Under the pieces are notes generated by a model, which saw only the letters and a program-made list of their open reading frames with translations, had not been told where the DNA came from and did no database searches. A DNA stretch of 64,000 nt from Gammaproteobacteria bacterium (GTDB lineage Bacteria; Pseudomonadota; Gammaproteobacteria; Steroidobacterales; Steroidobacteraceae), in assembly GCA_017577615.1 (NCBI GenBank), contig PKRE01000007.1, positions 62,001 to 126,000 of the forward strand, written 5' to 3'. The position numbers and the translations under genes were made by a program. Positions 37,665 through 48,343 of the stretch are shown in pieces; position 1 is the first letter of the stretch; each line of letters opens with the position of its first letter.

Positions 37665-39266
37665 CTACAGCCCAAAGTCACGCATGATCTCGCGCGCAGC
37701 GTTATGGCCAGGCGCGCCCGTAACGCCGCCGCCTGGATGCGTGCCAGAACCACACATGTATAAGCCGGGAATCGGCGAACGATAGTGTGCATAACCCAGC
37801 ATGGGCCGCGCCGAGAAGAGCTGATCGAGACTGAGCGCGCCGTGGAAGATGTCCCCACCGATGAGGCCAAACGTGCGCTCGAGATCGAGGGGACTGAAGG
37901 TTTGGCGTGCGATCACGGACTGTTTGAAGTTGGGCGCATACCGATTCACGGTTTCGATCATCAGATCGGCGACGCGGTCACGGTGAGCGTCCCAGGACGC
38001 GCCGTCGGGCAACACAGGTGCGACGTGCTGACAGAAAAGGCTCGCCACATGCTGGCCGGGCGGCGCCAGTGAATCGTCGAGCGTGGAAGGGATCAACAGC
38101 TCGATGATCGGCTGTCTCGACCAGCCGCTCGTGCGGGCATCGAAGTACGCCTGCTCCATGTAGCGCAGCGACGGGGCGAGAATGATGCCTGCCGTGTGAT
38201 GTGGCGCCCGCGCTTTGCCCGGCAGACAAGTGAAATCGGGTAGCTCCGTCAGCGCCACATTCATGCGAAACGTACCGGATGCACAGCGCCAGGTCCGCAT
38301 GTGCTCGAGAAAGGCACGCGGCAGTGCTGCCGCATCCACGAGCTGCAAGAAGAGCAGCTTCGGATTCAAGCTGGACACCACGGCCCGTGCGCGGAATACC
38401 TTGCCGTCCGTGGTCACGGCACCAACGGCCCGATGCTTCTCGATGATGACCTCGCGTACCTCGGCGTTGATGCGGATGTCGACGCCGCGCGCAGCACAGC
38501 AACGCGCCATCGCCTGCGTGATCGCGCCCATGCCGCCGATGGCATGGCCCCACACACCCTTCTTGCCATTCACCTCACCGAACGTGTGGTGAAGCAACAC
38601 GTAGGCAGAGCCTGCCGCGTACGGGCTCGTATAGCTCCCCACGATGCCATCAAAGCCGTACACTGCTTTGATTGGGTCGCTCTCGAACCATTCGTCGAGA
38701 TAGTCTCCGGCCGAGCTCGCAAACAGCTTCAGCAGCGCCTGTCGCGATGGCAGGTCGAGCTTTGCGATACGCCGACCGAGTGCGCCGGCACGAATGAGCT
38801 CGCCGAGTGCTGCACGCCAGTCACCTTCCACGACGTTCGGTGGGGTCTCGAGCACAGTGGCTCGCAACACATCACCTATTCGCTCGAGCTGTCTGGAGTA
38901 AGCGTCCAGACGCTCCGCATCTCGCGCCGAGAACTTCGCGACCTCTGCGTAGGTCATCCCTGGGCCCACCGCGAGATAGCGTCCGTCTTCCGTCGGAAGA
39001 AAATTCGAGATCTCGCGCTCGACAATACGCAGTCCGTAGCGCGCAAGCTCGAGATCGCGAATGACCTTGGGCTGAAGCAGCGAGACCGTGTACGAGGCGA
39101 CCGAGTTGCGAAACCCTGGATGGAACTCTTCGGTTACCGCCGCACCCCCGACAATGTGACGGCGCTCGAGCACGATGACCTTAAGGCCGGCCGCAGCCAG
39201 ATAGGCCGCACACACGAGACCATTGTGCCCGCCTCCGATTACTAGAACATCGCACGTCGTGGACAT
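37665..39266 (-). CDS. FAD-dependent oxidoreductase of the phytoene desaturase/PYROXD2 type
   Basis: 533 residues. The dinucleotide-binding start VLVIGGGHNGLVCAAYLAAAGLKVIVLERR and the following VGGAAVTEE are typical, as is the C-terminal FAD-contact stretch YMCGSGTHPGGGVTGAPGHNAA. Family members desaturate carotenoids or act as retinoid/other oxidoreductases. No carotenoid genes are in the window, so a pigment role is not supported. The bacterial PYROXD2-like branch has the same overall pattern and no settled substrate. Confidence 0.9.
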   Translation of the reverse strand: MSTTCDVLVIGGGHNGLVCAAYLAAAGLKVIVLERRHIVGGAAVTEEFHPGFRNSVASYTVSLLQPKVIRDLELARYGLRIVEREISNFLPTEDGRYLAVGPGMTYAEVAKFSARDAERLDAYSRQLERIGDVLRATVLETPPNVVEGDWRAALGELIRAGALGRRIAKLDLPSRQALLKLFASSAGDYLDEWFESDPIKAVYGFDGIVGSYTSPYAAGSAYVLLHHTFGEVNGKKGVWGHAIGGMGAITQAMARCCAARGVDIRINAEVREVIIEKHRAVGAVTTDGKVFRARAVVSSLNPKLLFLQLVDAAALPRAFLEHMRTWRCASGTFRMNVALTELPDFTCLPGKARAPHHTAGIILAPSLRYMEQAYFDARTSGWSRQPIIELLIPSTLDDSLAPPGQHVASLFCQHVAPVLPDGASWDAHRDRVADLMIETVNRYAPNFKQSVIARQTFSPLDLERTFGLIGGDIFHGALSLDQLFSARPMLGYAHYRSPIPGLYMCGSGTHPGGGVTGAPGHNAAREIMRDFGL

Positions 39267-39278
39267 GGAATGATGATA

Positions 39279-39432
39279 CTAGGCTGTAGGCTGTAGTGAT
39301 GGGCTCGGGGTTCGGGACACGGGTCTCGGGCCGGGGTTTCCACAGCCTAGAGCCCAAGTGGAGCGGTCGAGAGAAAAGCAATCTGATTGGATACTTAGAG
39401 TCGCCGTAAGCAGCAGGTTGTAGACTGTGGAC
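39279..39432. repeat. CTGTAGG heptad repeats
   Basis: CTAGGCTGTAGGCTGTAG (39279-39296) and a degenerate GTTGTAGACTGTGG (39416-39430) in the gap between divergent genes, with a G/C-rich CTCGGG/TCGGGG stretch between. Confidence 0.7.
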
Positions 39433-39469
39433 CATGCCCCAGCCCCAAGCCTCATGCTGGAGGAATGCT

Positions 39470-40297
39470 ATGAGGACCGCGCTCACCATCCTGCTCGCAA
39501 CGCTCGCTGTTGCACATGCACAGGCTCAGTCGCATCGGCTCGTCAAGAAGTGGGAGTCGGAAGCCAGGCTCAAAGTGCCGGAATCCGTGTACGTCGATCG
39601 TGAACGAGACGTGCTCTATGTCTCGAACATCGATGGCGAGCCGTGGGGCGACGACAAGCAGGGATCGATCGGGAAGCTCAGCATGGACGGCGAAATCGAG
39701 AGTGTCGACTGGGTGACAGGGCTGAGCGCTCCCAAGGGCATGGCGCTTGTCGGCAATCAGCTGTTCGTCGCCGATTTGCAGCACGTTGTCGTGATCGATG
39801 TCGACAAGGGCGCAATCGTAAAGCGCATTGCCGTGCCTGGCGCACAAGGGCTCAACGATGTCACCGCCGCTGCAAACGGCACGGTGTACGTCTCCGATTC
39901 TGCGGAGAAGAAGGTCTTCGCCATCGAGGACGAGGTTGCGCGGGTGCACCTCGAGAATCTCAAAGGCCCGAACGGGCTGCTCTACCATCGCGGTTCATTG
40001 CTCGTGCTCGACAGCGGCGGCGTGTATCGTGTCACCGAAACACGCTCCCTTGAACCGATAGCGACTGGCATCGAAGGAGCACTGGACGGGATCGAGCCAG
40101 TCGAAGCTGACGAGTTTGTCGTCTCGACCTGGCAAGGCACCATCCACTACGTCAAGGGAGACGGCACCCACGAGCTCTTGCTCGATACGCGCGCGGAGAA
40201 AATTAACGCCGCCGATATCGGCTACGATCCACGCACGCGCGTGATCTATGTACCGACGTTCTTCAAGAACAGCGTCGTTGCATACGAGCTAGAGTGA
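39470..40297 (+). CDS. Periplasmic SMP-30/NHL-like beta-propeller protein
   Basis: 275 residues from ATG 39470 (GGAGG six bases upstream). A signal peptide ends at AHAQAQ. The body is a repeated strand pattern: VPESVYVDRERDVLYVSNID, LSAPKGMALVGNQLFVADLQH, GLNDVTAAANGTVYVSDSAEKKVFAI and KINAADIGYDPRTRVIYVPTF, typical of SMP-30/gluconolactonase-like or NHL propellers. No catalytic assignment is possible. It may be a lactonase or simply a sugar-binding or scaffold protein. Confidence 0.82.
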   Translation: MRTALTILLATLAVAHAQAQSHRLVKKWESEARLKVPESVYVDRERDVLYVSNIDGEPWGDDKQGSIGKLSMDGEIESVDWVTGLSAPKGMALVGNQLFVADLQHVVVIDVDKGAIVKRIAVPGAQGLNDVTAAANGTVYVSDSAEKKVFAIEDEVARVHLENLKGPNGLLYHRGSLLVLDSGGVYRVTETRSLEPIATGIEGALDGIEPVEADEFVVSTWQGTIHYVKGDGTHELLLDTRAEKINAADIGYDPRTRVIYVPTFFKNSVVAYELE

Positions 40298-40326
40298 AGC
40301 CTGGTTTCGCCATTCCCACTCCCTCA

Positions 40327-40593
40327 TCACGTATCCGGCGACACCTGAATCAGATCCTTCTGATACAGCGCCGCCAAGGCGGATCGAATCTGATCGTACT
40401 TGTGCTCCCCGAGCACGCGGCACAACGAGTCGACCGTTTGCGGTGTCTCGAGCAACTCCCACAACCGCTGCGTCTCGGCCGCGCTCAGGCTGCCATCGTG
40501 ACGGATCGCGCTCAGAACGGCTTGCTCGCTGGTACGATCTCGAAGCGCCTCGGGAGTACGCACATACGAGGTGGTCGGAATGATCTCGGTCAT
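40327..40593 (-). CDS. Small hypothetical protein, possible winged-helix
   Basis: 88 residues. The middle (LRDRTSEQAVLSAIRHDGSLSAAETQRLWELLETPQTVDSLCRVLGEHKYDQIRSALAALYQKDLIQVS) predicts four helices ending in a short strand, as in winged-helix or PqqD-like modules. I do not recognise a family with confidence. It converges with the SMP-30-like gene and is monocistronic. Confidence 0.65.
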   Translation of the reverse strand: MTEIIPTTSYVRTPEALRDRTSEQAVLSAIRHDGSLSAAETQRLWELLETPQTVDSLCRVLGEHKYDQIRSALAALYQKDLIQVSPDT

Positions 40594-40964
40594 GTTGGGC
40601 TGCTCTCAACACATAGACAAGACGACATTACACAGGTTTCCTCGTCTCGGGGAAGGAAGGAAATACGGGAATGGAGCAAGCTGGCTAGGCTGTAGGCAGT
40701 AGGCTGTCGGCCAGTACGGGACCTGCGGTTCGCTAGGTTAGTGCCGCTGGACCTTGGACGCTGGGCCCTGCCGGGGGACACGCGCACTTGTAGGCAAGCC
40801 CCAGCTCCAGTCTCCCGCCTCCAGTGCAATCATTCGGCCCTGCCTGCACGAAGCGCACCACCCCGCTTCCCGGGAACGTTGTGCATTCATCGTGCAACGT
40901 TACAAAATCGCCCAGCGAGGCAGCGACCCTGCTCTTGGACCAACCCTCAATTCACCGCTCAACG
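40594..40964. other. Intergenic gap with one heptad repeat
   Basis: 371 bases between divergent genes. It contains GGCTAGGCTGTAGGCAGTAGGCTGTCGGCC at 40682-40711, a heptad repeat, and otherwise nothing recognisable. The promoter of the OmpR-like regulator must lie here. Confidence 0.6.
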
Positions 40965-41648
40965 ATGCGTTTGTTGCTGATCGAAGATCATCGCGATATC
41001 GCCGCCAACATCTCCGAGTTTTTCGAGGCGCGCGGCTCAACCGTGGATCATGAGGTCGACGGCGATGCCGGCTTGCGCAAGGCGCTCACGGGCTCCTATG
41101 ACGCAATCGTGCTGGACCTGATGCTGCCCGGGACGGATGGCCTGTCGATCTGCCGTCAACTGCGCCAAGCCGGCCGTACTCACGTGCCCGTGCTCATGTT
41201 GACGGCAAAGGATCTTCTCGAGGACAAGATCGAAGGATTCGAAGCCGGTGCTGACGACTATCTCGTCAAACCTTTCTCGCTGGCCGAGCTGGAGGTGAGG
41301 CTCAAGGCGCTCGTGCGTCGCGCGAGTATGCCGCACACTGCGCGCGTGCTGACAGTGGCCGATCTCACCTTCGATCTGGATACGCTCGAAGCGCAGCGCG
41401 GCGGCGAACCCGTGAAGCTCAATCCCACGACGCGTCGCATCTTGATGCTGCTCATGCAAAACTCTCCCCGTGTCGTGACACGCGCGGAGCTCGAGCGCGA
41501 GCTGTGGGGCGACAACCCGCCGCAAGGCGATTACCTGCGCGCCCACATGCACGCGCTGCGCACCGCGATCGACAAGAACTTCCCAGTCAAGCTGCTGCAC
41601 ACGATTCATGGCACGGGTTATCGGCTCTCTGCGGATCCGCCTCGTTGA
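40965..41648 (+). CDS. OmpR/PhoB-family response regulator
   Basis: 227 residues from ATG 40965. The receiver domain has acidic Glu7-Asp8, the phosphorylation site Asp51 in LDLMLPG and Lys102 in VKPFS. The winged-helix output domain (about 130-225) has VVTRAELERELWG and a LRTAIDK...IHGTGYRL end. The next gene, a histidine kinase, starts 41 bases before this gene stops, so the pair is coupled and surely works together. The gene could be extended to 40824 in frame, but the leader is not coding-like. Confidence 0.95.
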   Translation: MRLLLIEDHRDIAANISEFFEARGSTVDHEVDGDAGLRKALTGSYDAIVLDLMLPGTDGLSICRQLRQAGRTHVPVLMLTAKDLLEDKIEGFEAGADDYLVKPFSLAELEVRLKALVRRASMPHTARVLTVADLTFDLDTLEAQRGGEPVKLNPTTRRILMLLMQNSPRVVTRAELERELWGDNPPQGDYLRAHMHALRTAIDKNFPVKLLHTIHGTGYRLSADPPR

Positions 41649-42906
41649 GCGCTTAACGACACGGTTGACTCGGCTCAGTCTGCGTGCCCGCATCGCGGGC
41701 ACGATGATCGCGCTCATCGCCGTCGCCGGCATGGTGCTGAGCGCATGGGCCTATCTCGCCGACGAGCGTTTGAAACGCAACATCACGTTCGATTTGCTCT
41801 CTGAGGAATTGATTCACTATGAGCAACGTATGCGTGTCGATCGTGGTGCCCAGCCGCTGCGCTCTGCCCGCCTTCGCATCTACCGCTCGAGCGACCTCGC
41901 AGAGTTGCCGCGCCACATCGCGATTCTCAAGCCGGGCGAGATGCATCGAGTCCGTTCCGACGGCCGCCTGCTCGACGTGCTCGTGCGCGACGGCGATTTC
42001 GGACGCTTGTACATCACCTACGACGTCACGACACACGCGCGGCAGGAGCTGATCGCCATCCTCGTACTCGTGCTCGGCGTTGCAGCGATCGTGCTGCTCG
42101 CCGGCCTGGCGGCCACGACGATCTCGCGTCGGCTCGTCGAACCGGTCACTGCGCTTGCCAATCGTCTGTCGCAGATCGATCCGAAGGAACGGCACGTACG
42201 TATCGCTGGAGAATTCGCGGGCAACGAGCTCGAGCCGATTGCGCGGTCGATCGATACCTTCCTCGAGCGGCTCGACGGCTTCGTCGAGCGCGAGCAGTCG
42301 TTCACGGCGACCGCGAGTCACGAGCTGCGCACGCCGCTTGCGGTCATGCGCGGCGCGGTCGAGCTGCTCGAAGCGCACGCTGCAGAACGCCCGGCGGCGG
42401 CAAAAGCGCTCGCGCGCATTCAGCGGGCAGTGCGCGACATGACGGAGTTCACCGATGCACTGCTGGCACTCTCACGTGAGCGCGACACGCACACGAGCTC
42501 GGATGTTCAGTGCGATGTGCGTGCCGTGCTCGCACGCGTGGTCGAGGATCAACGCAGCGTCGCCACAGACAAGCACATCGTCCTGGACGTGCCACCTGAT
42601 CATGAGCTGAAAGTCGCGGCACCAGAGAGCATGGTCGCCATGACGGTCAGCAATCTCGTGCGCAACGCGGTCCGACACGGCAGTGGCTCGGAGATTCGCT
42701 GCGAGATTCGCGGCCGCGATCTCATCGTAAGCAACGCCGGCACCTTGCCGACGAGCGATCCGCTGAAAGCACCGGTGCGCTTCACCACCCATCCGGCCGG
42801 ACACGGCATGGGCCTGTACTTGGTCCGCCGCATCTGTGAGCGCTACGGCTGGTCGATCCGACTCGAGAACACGCCTTCTGGCGTGCAAGCGACGGTTGAG
42901 TTCTAG
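41608..42906 (+). CDS. EnvZ/QseC-type sensor histidine kinase, partner of the upstream regulator
   Basis: 432 residues. Two membrane helices (about 30-50 and 148-172) enclose a periplasmic sensor of about 95 residues. A HAMP-like linker leads to HisKA with His238 in SHELRTPLAV. The ATPase region has an N box (NLVRNAVRHG) and a G2 motif (GHGMGLYLV), but the usual DxGxG box reads SNAGTLP, so the first Asp is not conserved there. The first 14 residues overlap the regulator's end; a later start at 41707 is possible. Confidence 0.9.
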   Translation: MARVIGSLRIRLVERLTTRLTRLSLRARIAGTMIALIAVAGMVLSAWAYLADERLKRNITFDLLSEELIHYEQRMRVDRGAQPLRSARLRIYRSSDLAELPRHIAILKPGEMHRVRSDGRLLDVLVRDGDFGRLYITYDVTTHARQELIAILVLVLGVAAIVLLAGLAATTISRRLVEPVTALANRLSQIDPKERHVRIAGEFAGNELEPIARSIDTFLERLDGFVEREQSFTATASHELRTPLAVMRGAVELLEAHAAERPAAAKALARIQRAVRDMTEFTDALLALSRERDTHTSSDVQCDVRAVLARVVEDQRSVATDKHIVLDVPPDHELKVAAPESMVAMTVSNLVRNAVRHGSGSEIRCEIRGRDLIVSNAGTLPTSDPLKAPVRFTTHPAGHGMGLYLVRRICERYGWSIRLENTPSGVQATVEF

Positions 42907-43236
42907 TGGGCGCTGAGCTCTGGCTAGCAGTGCGCGCTCACGTTTTCCATGTTTTGCACACGATCCGCAGCAACGTTCATGTGTGCACCGTGCGCGTGCG
43001 AGAGTCGGGACTTGACACGCCTAACGATCGTGTACGGGACTGTACGCTTCGAGTGGATCTTGCCCACCGCCCAGAGCGCAGCGCCCAGCACCCTCTAGAT
43101 ACGCGAAAGCATCGATCGCGTTGCACGAAACGAGCGCGCCAGCGCTTGCGAAGTAGCGGTCAGATCACGGTCGCTGGGGGTAAGGTGTGCTAGCATTCGC
43201 CCCCCAAGTTCTTTCCCGTCTTTCGGAGTTTCGTCG
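42907..43236. other. Intergenic gap upstream of icd
   Basis: 330 bases with no gene or repeat. It should contain the icd promoter; no convincing -10/-35 pair was found by eye. Confidence 0.5.
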
Positions 43237-44538
<1,302 letters not shown>

Positions 44539-44567
44539 GAAATCTGCGGGGCTGCAGCGGACAGTCC

Positions 44568-44606
44568 GAAAGCTCGGGGCGCTAAGCGCCCCGAGCTTTC
44601 TTGTTT
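44568..44606 (+). terminator. Rho-independent terminator after icd
   Basis: A 16-bp perfect stem (44568-44583 with 44585-44600) with a minimal loop is followed by TTGTTT. It ends the icd transcript 30 bases after the stop codon. Confidence 0.9.
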
Positions 44607-44749
44607 ATGCGCAGGGACGTGCCCGTTGAAATCTGGCCAGACTTGCCCCATCGTGAGGCGATGCCGCGCCCCGTTGCGTCGCGCGCCCGCCGTTCGAGCA
44701 CGGATTCGCGGCAGCCATCACCTGCGAACCGCATCCTTCGCTAGCGGCC

Positions 44750-44950
44750 ATGCAACGAGTCTTCATCGCCATCGGCATATTGATCATTCTGATCGGGATC
44801 GCTTGGCCTTGGCTGTCCAAGCTGCCGCTCGGCAGGCTGCCCGGTGACATCGTCGTGGAGCGCCCCGGCTTCAAGTTCTTCTTTCCCATCACCACGATGA
44901 TCCTGGTGAGCATCGTGCTGTCGGTGCTGATGTGGTTATTCAGGCGGTGA
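44750..44950 (+). CDS. DUF2905 family membrane protein
   Basis: 66 residues with two hydrophobic helices (about 3-22 and 44-63) separated by KLPLGRLPGDIVVERPGFKFFFPI, the signature of DUF2905. Function unknown. Length and pattern match the family closely. Confidence 0.9.
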   Translation: MQRVFIAIGILIILIGIAWPWLSKLPLGRLPGDIVVERPGFKFFFPITTMILVSIVLSVLMWLFRR

Positions 44951-45033
44951 CCTGAGGCTGTGCAGGCAATGGAGGTGTGCCGCGCTTGGGGGCGTTGTCC
45001 CAGACCCGCGCCCAGAGCTCGCGCCGAGCGTAT

Positions 45034-46203
45034 CTACCCGCACGCCGCTGCGAGCGCTCGATCCAAGTCTGCGAGCAGATCCGCCTCGTCTTCCAGCCCT
45101 ATCGAGAGGCGCATGGTTCGATGCGTCACCGCCGCCCACCGGCGTTCCTCTTCGTTCAAGCCGCGGGGCATCATCAGCTGGCCGGGCTGCACCAGGGACT
45201 CCGTCGAGCCGAGGCTTGCGGAGATGGTGAAAAGTTGCAGCGTGTCGGCAAACTTCACCGGGTCGGCTCTCGGTGCCAGCTCAAATGTCACGACGGCACC
45301 GAAATCCTTCATCTGTCGTGCGGCGAGCGCATGTTGAGGATGCGATGCCAGTCCAGGATAGAGCACGCGCTCGACGACAGGATGACCCTCGAGAAAACGC
45401 GCGACGGCATGGGCGGTGCGCACTTGCCGCTCGATGCGCACGAAATAGGTCTTGAGCCCGCGCTGGATGAGGAAGGCTGCGTGCGGATCAAGCGTCGCGC
45501 CGAGCACCACAAAATCGCGCTCCATCGAAGACAGCAGCTTCCTCGAGCCGATCACCGCCCCGCCCATCACATCGCCGTGCCCCGCCGCGAACTTCGTCAG
45601 GCTGTGCACGTATAGGTCGACGTCAAACTCGCCGTGGTTGTGAAAACCGGCGAAGGTGTTGTCTAGTACCGTCAGCGCATTGTGTGCACGCGCTACCGTC
45701 GTGATGCGCTCGATGTCGGCGATCTTCAACACAGGATTGCTCGGCGACTCGAACACGACGAGTCGTGTCGGCCTGCTTGCAAGCGTGCGCTCGAGCGCTG
45801 CCGCATCTTCGATGGACAACATCGTATGCTCAATACCGAAACGTGCCAGAAGGCGGCGTACCATGTAGCGCGTCGGCTGATACATCTCGGCGAACAGAAC
45901 GACGTGATCGCCCTGCTTCAACAGCGCAAGCAGCGTCAGGTTGACGGCCGCCACGCCGGAAGCCGTCAGCAGACACGCTTCGCGGCCTTGCAGCTCGGCG
46001 AGAGTCTGCGCGAGCTGCGTGAGCGTGGGATTGGAAACGCGCGAATAGACATAACCGTCGCGCTCGCCACGATCGAGCTTTTCGCTTTCGCCCACGCTGT
46101 CGAACGTGAACTTCACCGACTGGTAGATCGGCGCGACGAGCGGACGATTGTCCGCGGGCACGTTCACTCGCGGAGGATGATTGACACGCGTCGGACCCTT
46201 CAT
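45034..46203 (-). CDS. Cys/Met-metabolism PLP enzyme (cystathionine gamma-synthase/lyase type)
   Basis: 389 residues. The PLP-binding lysine lies in VHSLTKFAAGHGDVMGG; other family patterns are YQSVKFTFDS, YSRVSNPT, TASGVAAVNL and SLGSTESLVQPG. Reactions in this family include cystathionine gamma-synthase, gamma-lyase, methionine gamma-lyase and O-succinylhomoserine sulfhydrylase; sequence alone does not tell which. It is a single gene with no other sulfur-amino-acid gene nearby. Confidence 0.9.
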   Translation of the reverse strand: MKGPTRVNHPPRVNVPADNRPLVAPIYQSVKFTFDSVGESEKLDRGERDGYVYSRVSNPTLTQLAQTLAELQGREACLLTASGVAAVNLTLLALLKQGDHVVLFAEMYQPTRYMVRRLLARFGIEHTMLSIEDAAALERTLASRPTRLVVFESPSNPVLKIADIERITTVARAHNALTVLDNTFAGFHNHGEFDVDLYVHSLTKFAAGHGDVMGGAVIGSRKLLSSMERDFVVLGATLDPHAAFLIQRGLKTYFVRIERQVRTAHAVARFLEGHPVVERVLYPGLASHPQHALAARQMKDFGAVVTFELAPRADPVKFADTLQLFTISASLGSTESLVQPGQLMMPRGLNEEERRWAAVTHRTMRLSIGLEDEADLLADLDRALAAACG

Positions 46204-46357
46204 CGGCTCTGCAGGCTTAGTTGTAGGCTGTAGCCGAAGCTAACGCTGAGCGCTTGCGCGAGCAAGCCTCGGATCGCTGCGGGGCGCGCGAGGGATGGGA
46301 CTTGGGAGTTGCCGCGCTTCGCGCCGCTTACATGCCTCCAGCCTCGGGCCCCTACCC

Positions 46358-47218
46358 TCACTGCCGCGGACCCGCCGCCGCAGCAGCCTGCCAAGCGGCG
46401 CGCATTTCCAGCTCTCGCTTGCGTTCCTGACGCGCCATCAGCACGCCTGCCGTCACGACGAAGACGGTGACGATGCCCACCATGATGGTGGCGAGCGCAT
46501 TGATCTCCGGCGTGAGACCACGCCGCACCGTCGAGAAGATCATCATGGGCAGCGTGTTCGTGGTCGGCCCCGCGGTGAAGCTCGCGATCACGAGGTCGTC
46601 GAGCGACAAGGTGAACGCGAGCAGCCAGCCTGAGATCAGCGCCGGCGCGATGAGCGGCAACGTGATCACGAGGAACACCTTCGCTGGCCGCGCGCCCAGA
46701 TCGAGGGCTGCCTCCTCGAGCGATTCATCCAGCATCGACAACCGCGATTGCACGACGACCGTGACGTAAGCCATGGTCAACGTCGTGTGCGCAATGGTGA
46801 TCGTGCTGAACCCGCGCGCGTCCGGGAACAACGGCAAGGGCGCGAACGCGACGAACAACAGCAGCAGCGACAAGCCAGTGATCACCTCCGGCATCACGAG
46901 TGGCGCGGTCACCATGCCGGCGAACAACGCGCGCAGGCGGAAACGGCCGAAGCGGCTCAGTGCGAACGCCGCCATCGTGCCCAGGACCACGGCAATCGTC
47001 GCTGTGACGGCTGCGATGCGGATGCTGAGCCAAGCGGCTTCGAGCATGCGCTCGTTGCTCAGGAGCGCTCGATACCACTTGACCGAGAAGCCGCCCCATA
47101 CAGTCACGAGCTTGGACTCGTTGAAAGAGAACACGATCATCGAGAGGATCGGCACGTACAGGAACGCGAACCCGAAGACGAGCGCGCTCAGCAAGAAGAT
47201 CGAACGTCTCTGGTTCAT
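46358..47218 (-). CDS. potI: Spermidine/putrescine-type ABC transporter permease
   Basis: 286 residues from ATG 47218, which overlaps the stop of the previous gene (TGATG). Six membrane helices and the EAA loop (LEEAALDLGARPAKVFLVITLPLIAPALISGWLL) are clear. With PotH-, PotA- and PotD-like neighbours it makes a complete importer; PotI is the second permease. Its last residues are Arg/Glu and Ala-rich. Confidence 0.93.
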   Translation of the reverse strand: MNQRRSIFLLSALVFGFAFLYVPILSMIVFSFNESKLVTVWGGFSVKWYRALLSNERMLEAAWLSIRIAAVTATIAVVLGTMAAFALSRFGRFRLRALFAGMVTAPLVMPEVITGLSLLLLFVAFAPLPLFPDARGFSTITIAHTTLTMAYVTVVVQSRLSMLDESLEEAALDLGARPAKVFLVITLPLIAPALISGWLLAFTLSLDDLVIASFTAGPTTNTLPMMIFSTVRRGLTPEINALATIMVGIVTVFVVTAGVLMARQERKRELEMRAAWQAAAAAGPRQ

Positions 47219-48228
47219 CACCGCGCCGCTCCAAAGGTCTCCCGCGCCTGCATGCGCTGAAAGATCACGATCGGCACCACGAGCAGCAGCAACAAAGCGA
47301 TGGCGACCGCACTTGCAACCGGCCAGTTGCGATTGGCGAAGTACTCATCCCATAGCACGCGGCCGATCATGAGCGAGCTCGTCCCGCCGAGCAGACGCGG
47401 GATCACGAATTCGCCGACCGCCGGAATGAACACGAGCATCGAGCCGGCGATGATGCCCGGCCGCGAAAGCGGCAACGTGATGCTCAAGAACGCGCGGAAC
47501 GGCCGACACCCGAGGTCGACTGCCGCCTCGAGCAGCGACGGGTCGTGCTTCTCGAGATTCGCGTACAGCGGCAGGATCATGAACGGCAGGTATGAATAGA
47601 CGATTCCCACATACATGGCGAAGTCGGTCTGCAGCATCACGATCGGCTCGCGCGTGATACCCAGGCTCATCAGCACTTGGTTGATCACGCCTTGATTGCT
47701 GAGCAGACCGATCCACGCGTACACGCGCAGCAAGAACGACGTCCAGAACGGCAGGATCACGAGCATCAGCAACGTGTTGCGCCAGCTCGGGCTCGCGCGT
47801 GCGATCGCATACGCCATCGGATAGCCGATCAGCAGGCAAAAGATCGTCGAGATGAAGGCAACCTTGAGCGAGCTGAGGAACGCCTGCACGTACAGCGAGT
47901 CGCGCAGCAAGAACAGATAGTTGCCGAAGCTGAGCTTGATCTGCAGATACTGCCCCTCCACCCACTCGAACAGCGGCGTATACGGAGGCGAGCCGAGCCA
48001 GCGCGTCTCGGCAAAGCTGATCTTCAACACGATCAGGAACGGGACCAGGAAGAACAGCAGCAGCCAAATCGTCGGAATGGCAATGACGAGCGTGCGGCCG
48101 GTCACGCCGGCGCGCCGCAGCAGCCCCGCCGAGGCCCGGTAAGGATAAGAAGAGACGATCACGGCCAGCACCGCTTCCAGCGCGGAGATCAGACGCTGGC
48201 CGAGACTGACGTAGCTTGGGTTGGCCAT
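47218..48228 (-). CDS. potH: Spermidine/putrescine-type ABC transporter permease
   Basis: 336 residues with six core helices and an EAA loop (LLEAAVDLGCRPFRAFLSITLPLSRPGIIAGSMLVF). An N-terminal extension of about 45 residues precedes the first helix. Its stop overlaps the start of potI, so translation is coupled. It pairs with PotI in the membrane and with PotA on the cytosolic side. Confidence 0.93.
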   Translation of the reverse strand: MANPSYVSLGQRLISALEAVLAVIVSSYPYRASAGLLRRAGVTGRTLVIAIPTIWLLLFFLVPFLIVLKISFAETRWLGSPPYTPLFEWVEGQYLQIKLSFGNYLFLLRDSLYVQAFLSSLKVAFISTIFCLLIGYPMAYAIARASPSWRNTLLMLVILPFWTSFLLRVYAWIGLLSNQGVINQVLMSLGITREPIVMLQTDFAMYVGIVYSYLPFMILPLYANLEKHDPSLLEAAVDLGCRPFRAFLSITLPLSRPGIIAGSMLVFIPAVGEFVIPRLLGGTSSLMIGRVLWDEYFANRNWPVASAVAIALLLLLVVPIVIFQRMQARETFGAAR

Positions 48229-48251
48229 CGCAACAGCTCAGTCGACAGTGG

Positions 48252-48338
48252 GACGGTTGGCAGTTGACGGTCAGAAAGGCACGGCAGCGCTGTTTCGTGT
48301 CGCGGACGCGCGTGGCTGATCGTCAACTGTCAAACGTC
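48252..48338. repeat. Imperfect 23-bp inverted repeat between potA and potH
   Basis: 48252-48274 and 48316-48338 match in 20 of 23 positions when one arm is reverse-complemented, with CAGTTGACG as core. It lies between the potA stop and the potH start and could make a stem on the mRNA that lowers permease expression relative to potDA, or act as a REP-like element. Confidence 0.6.
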
Positions 48339-48343
48339 CGTCG

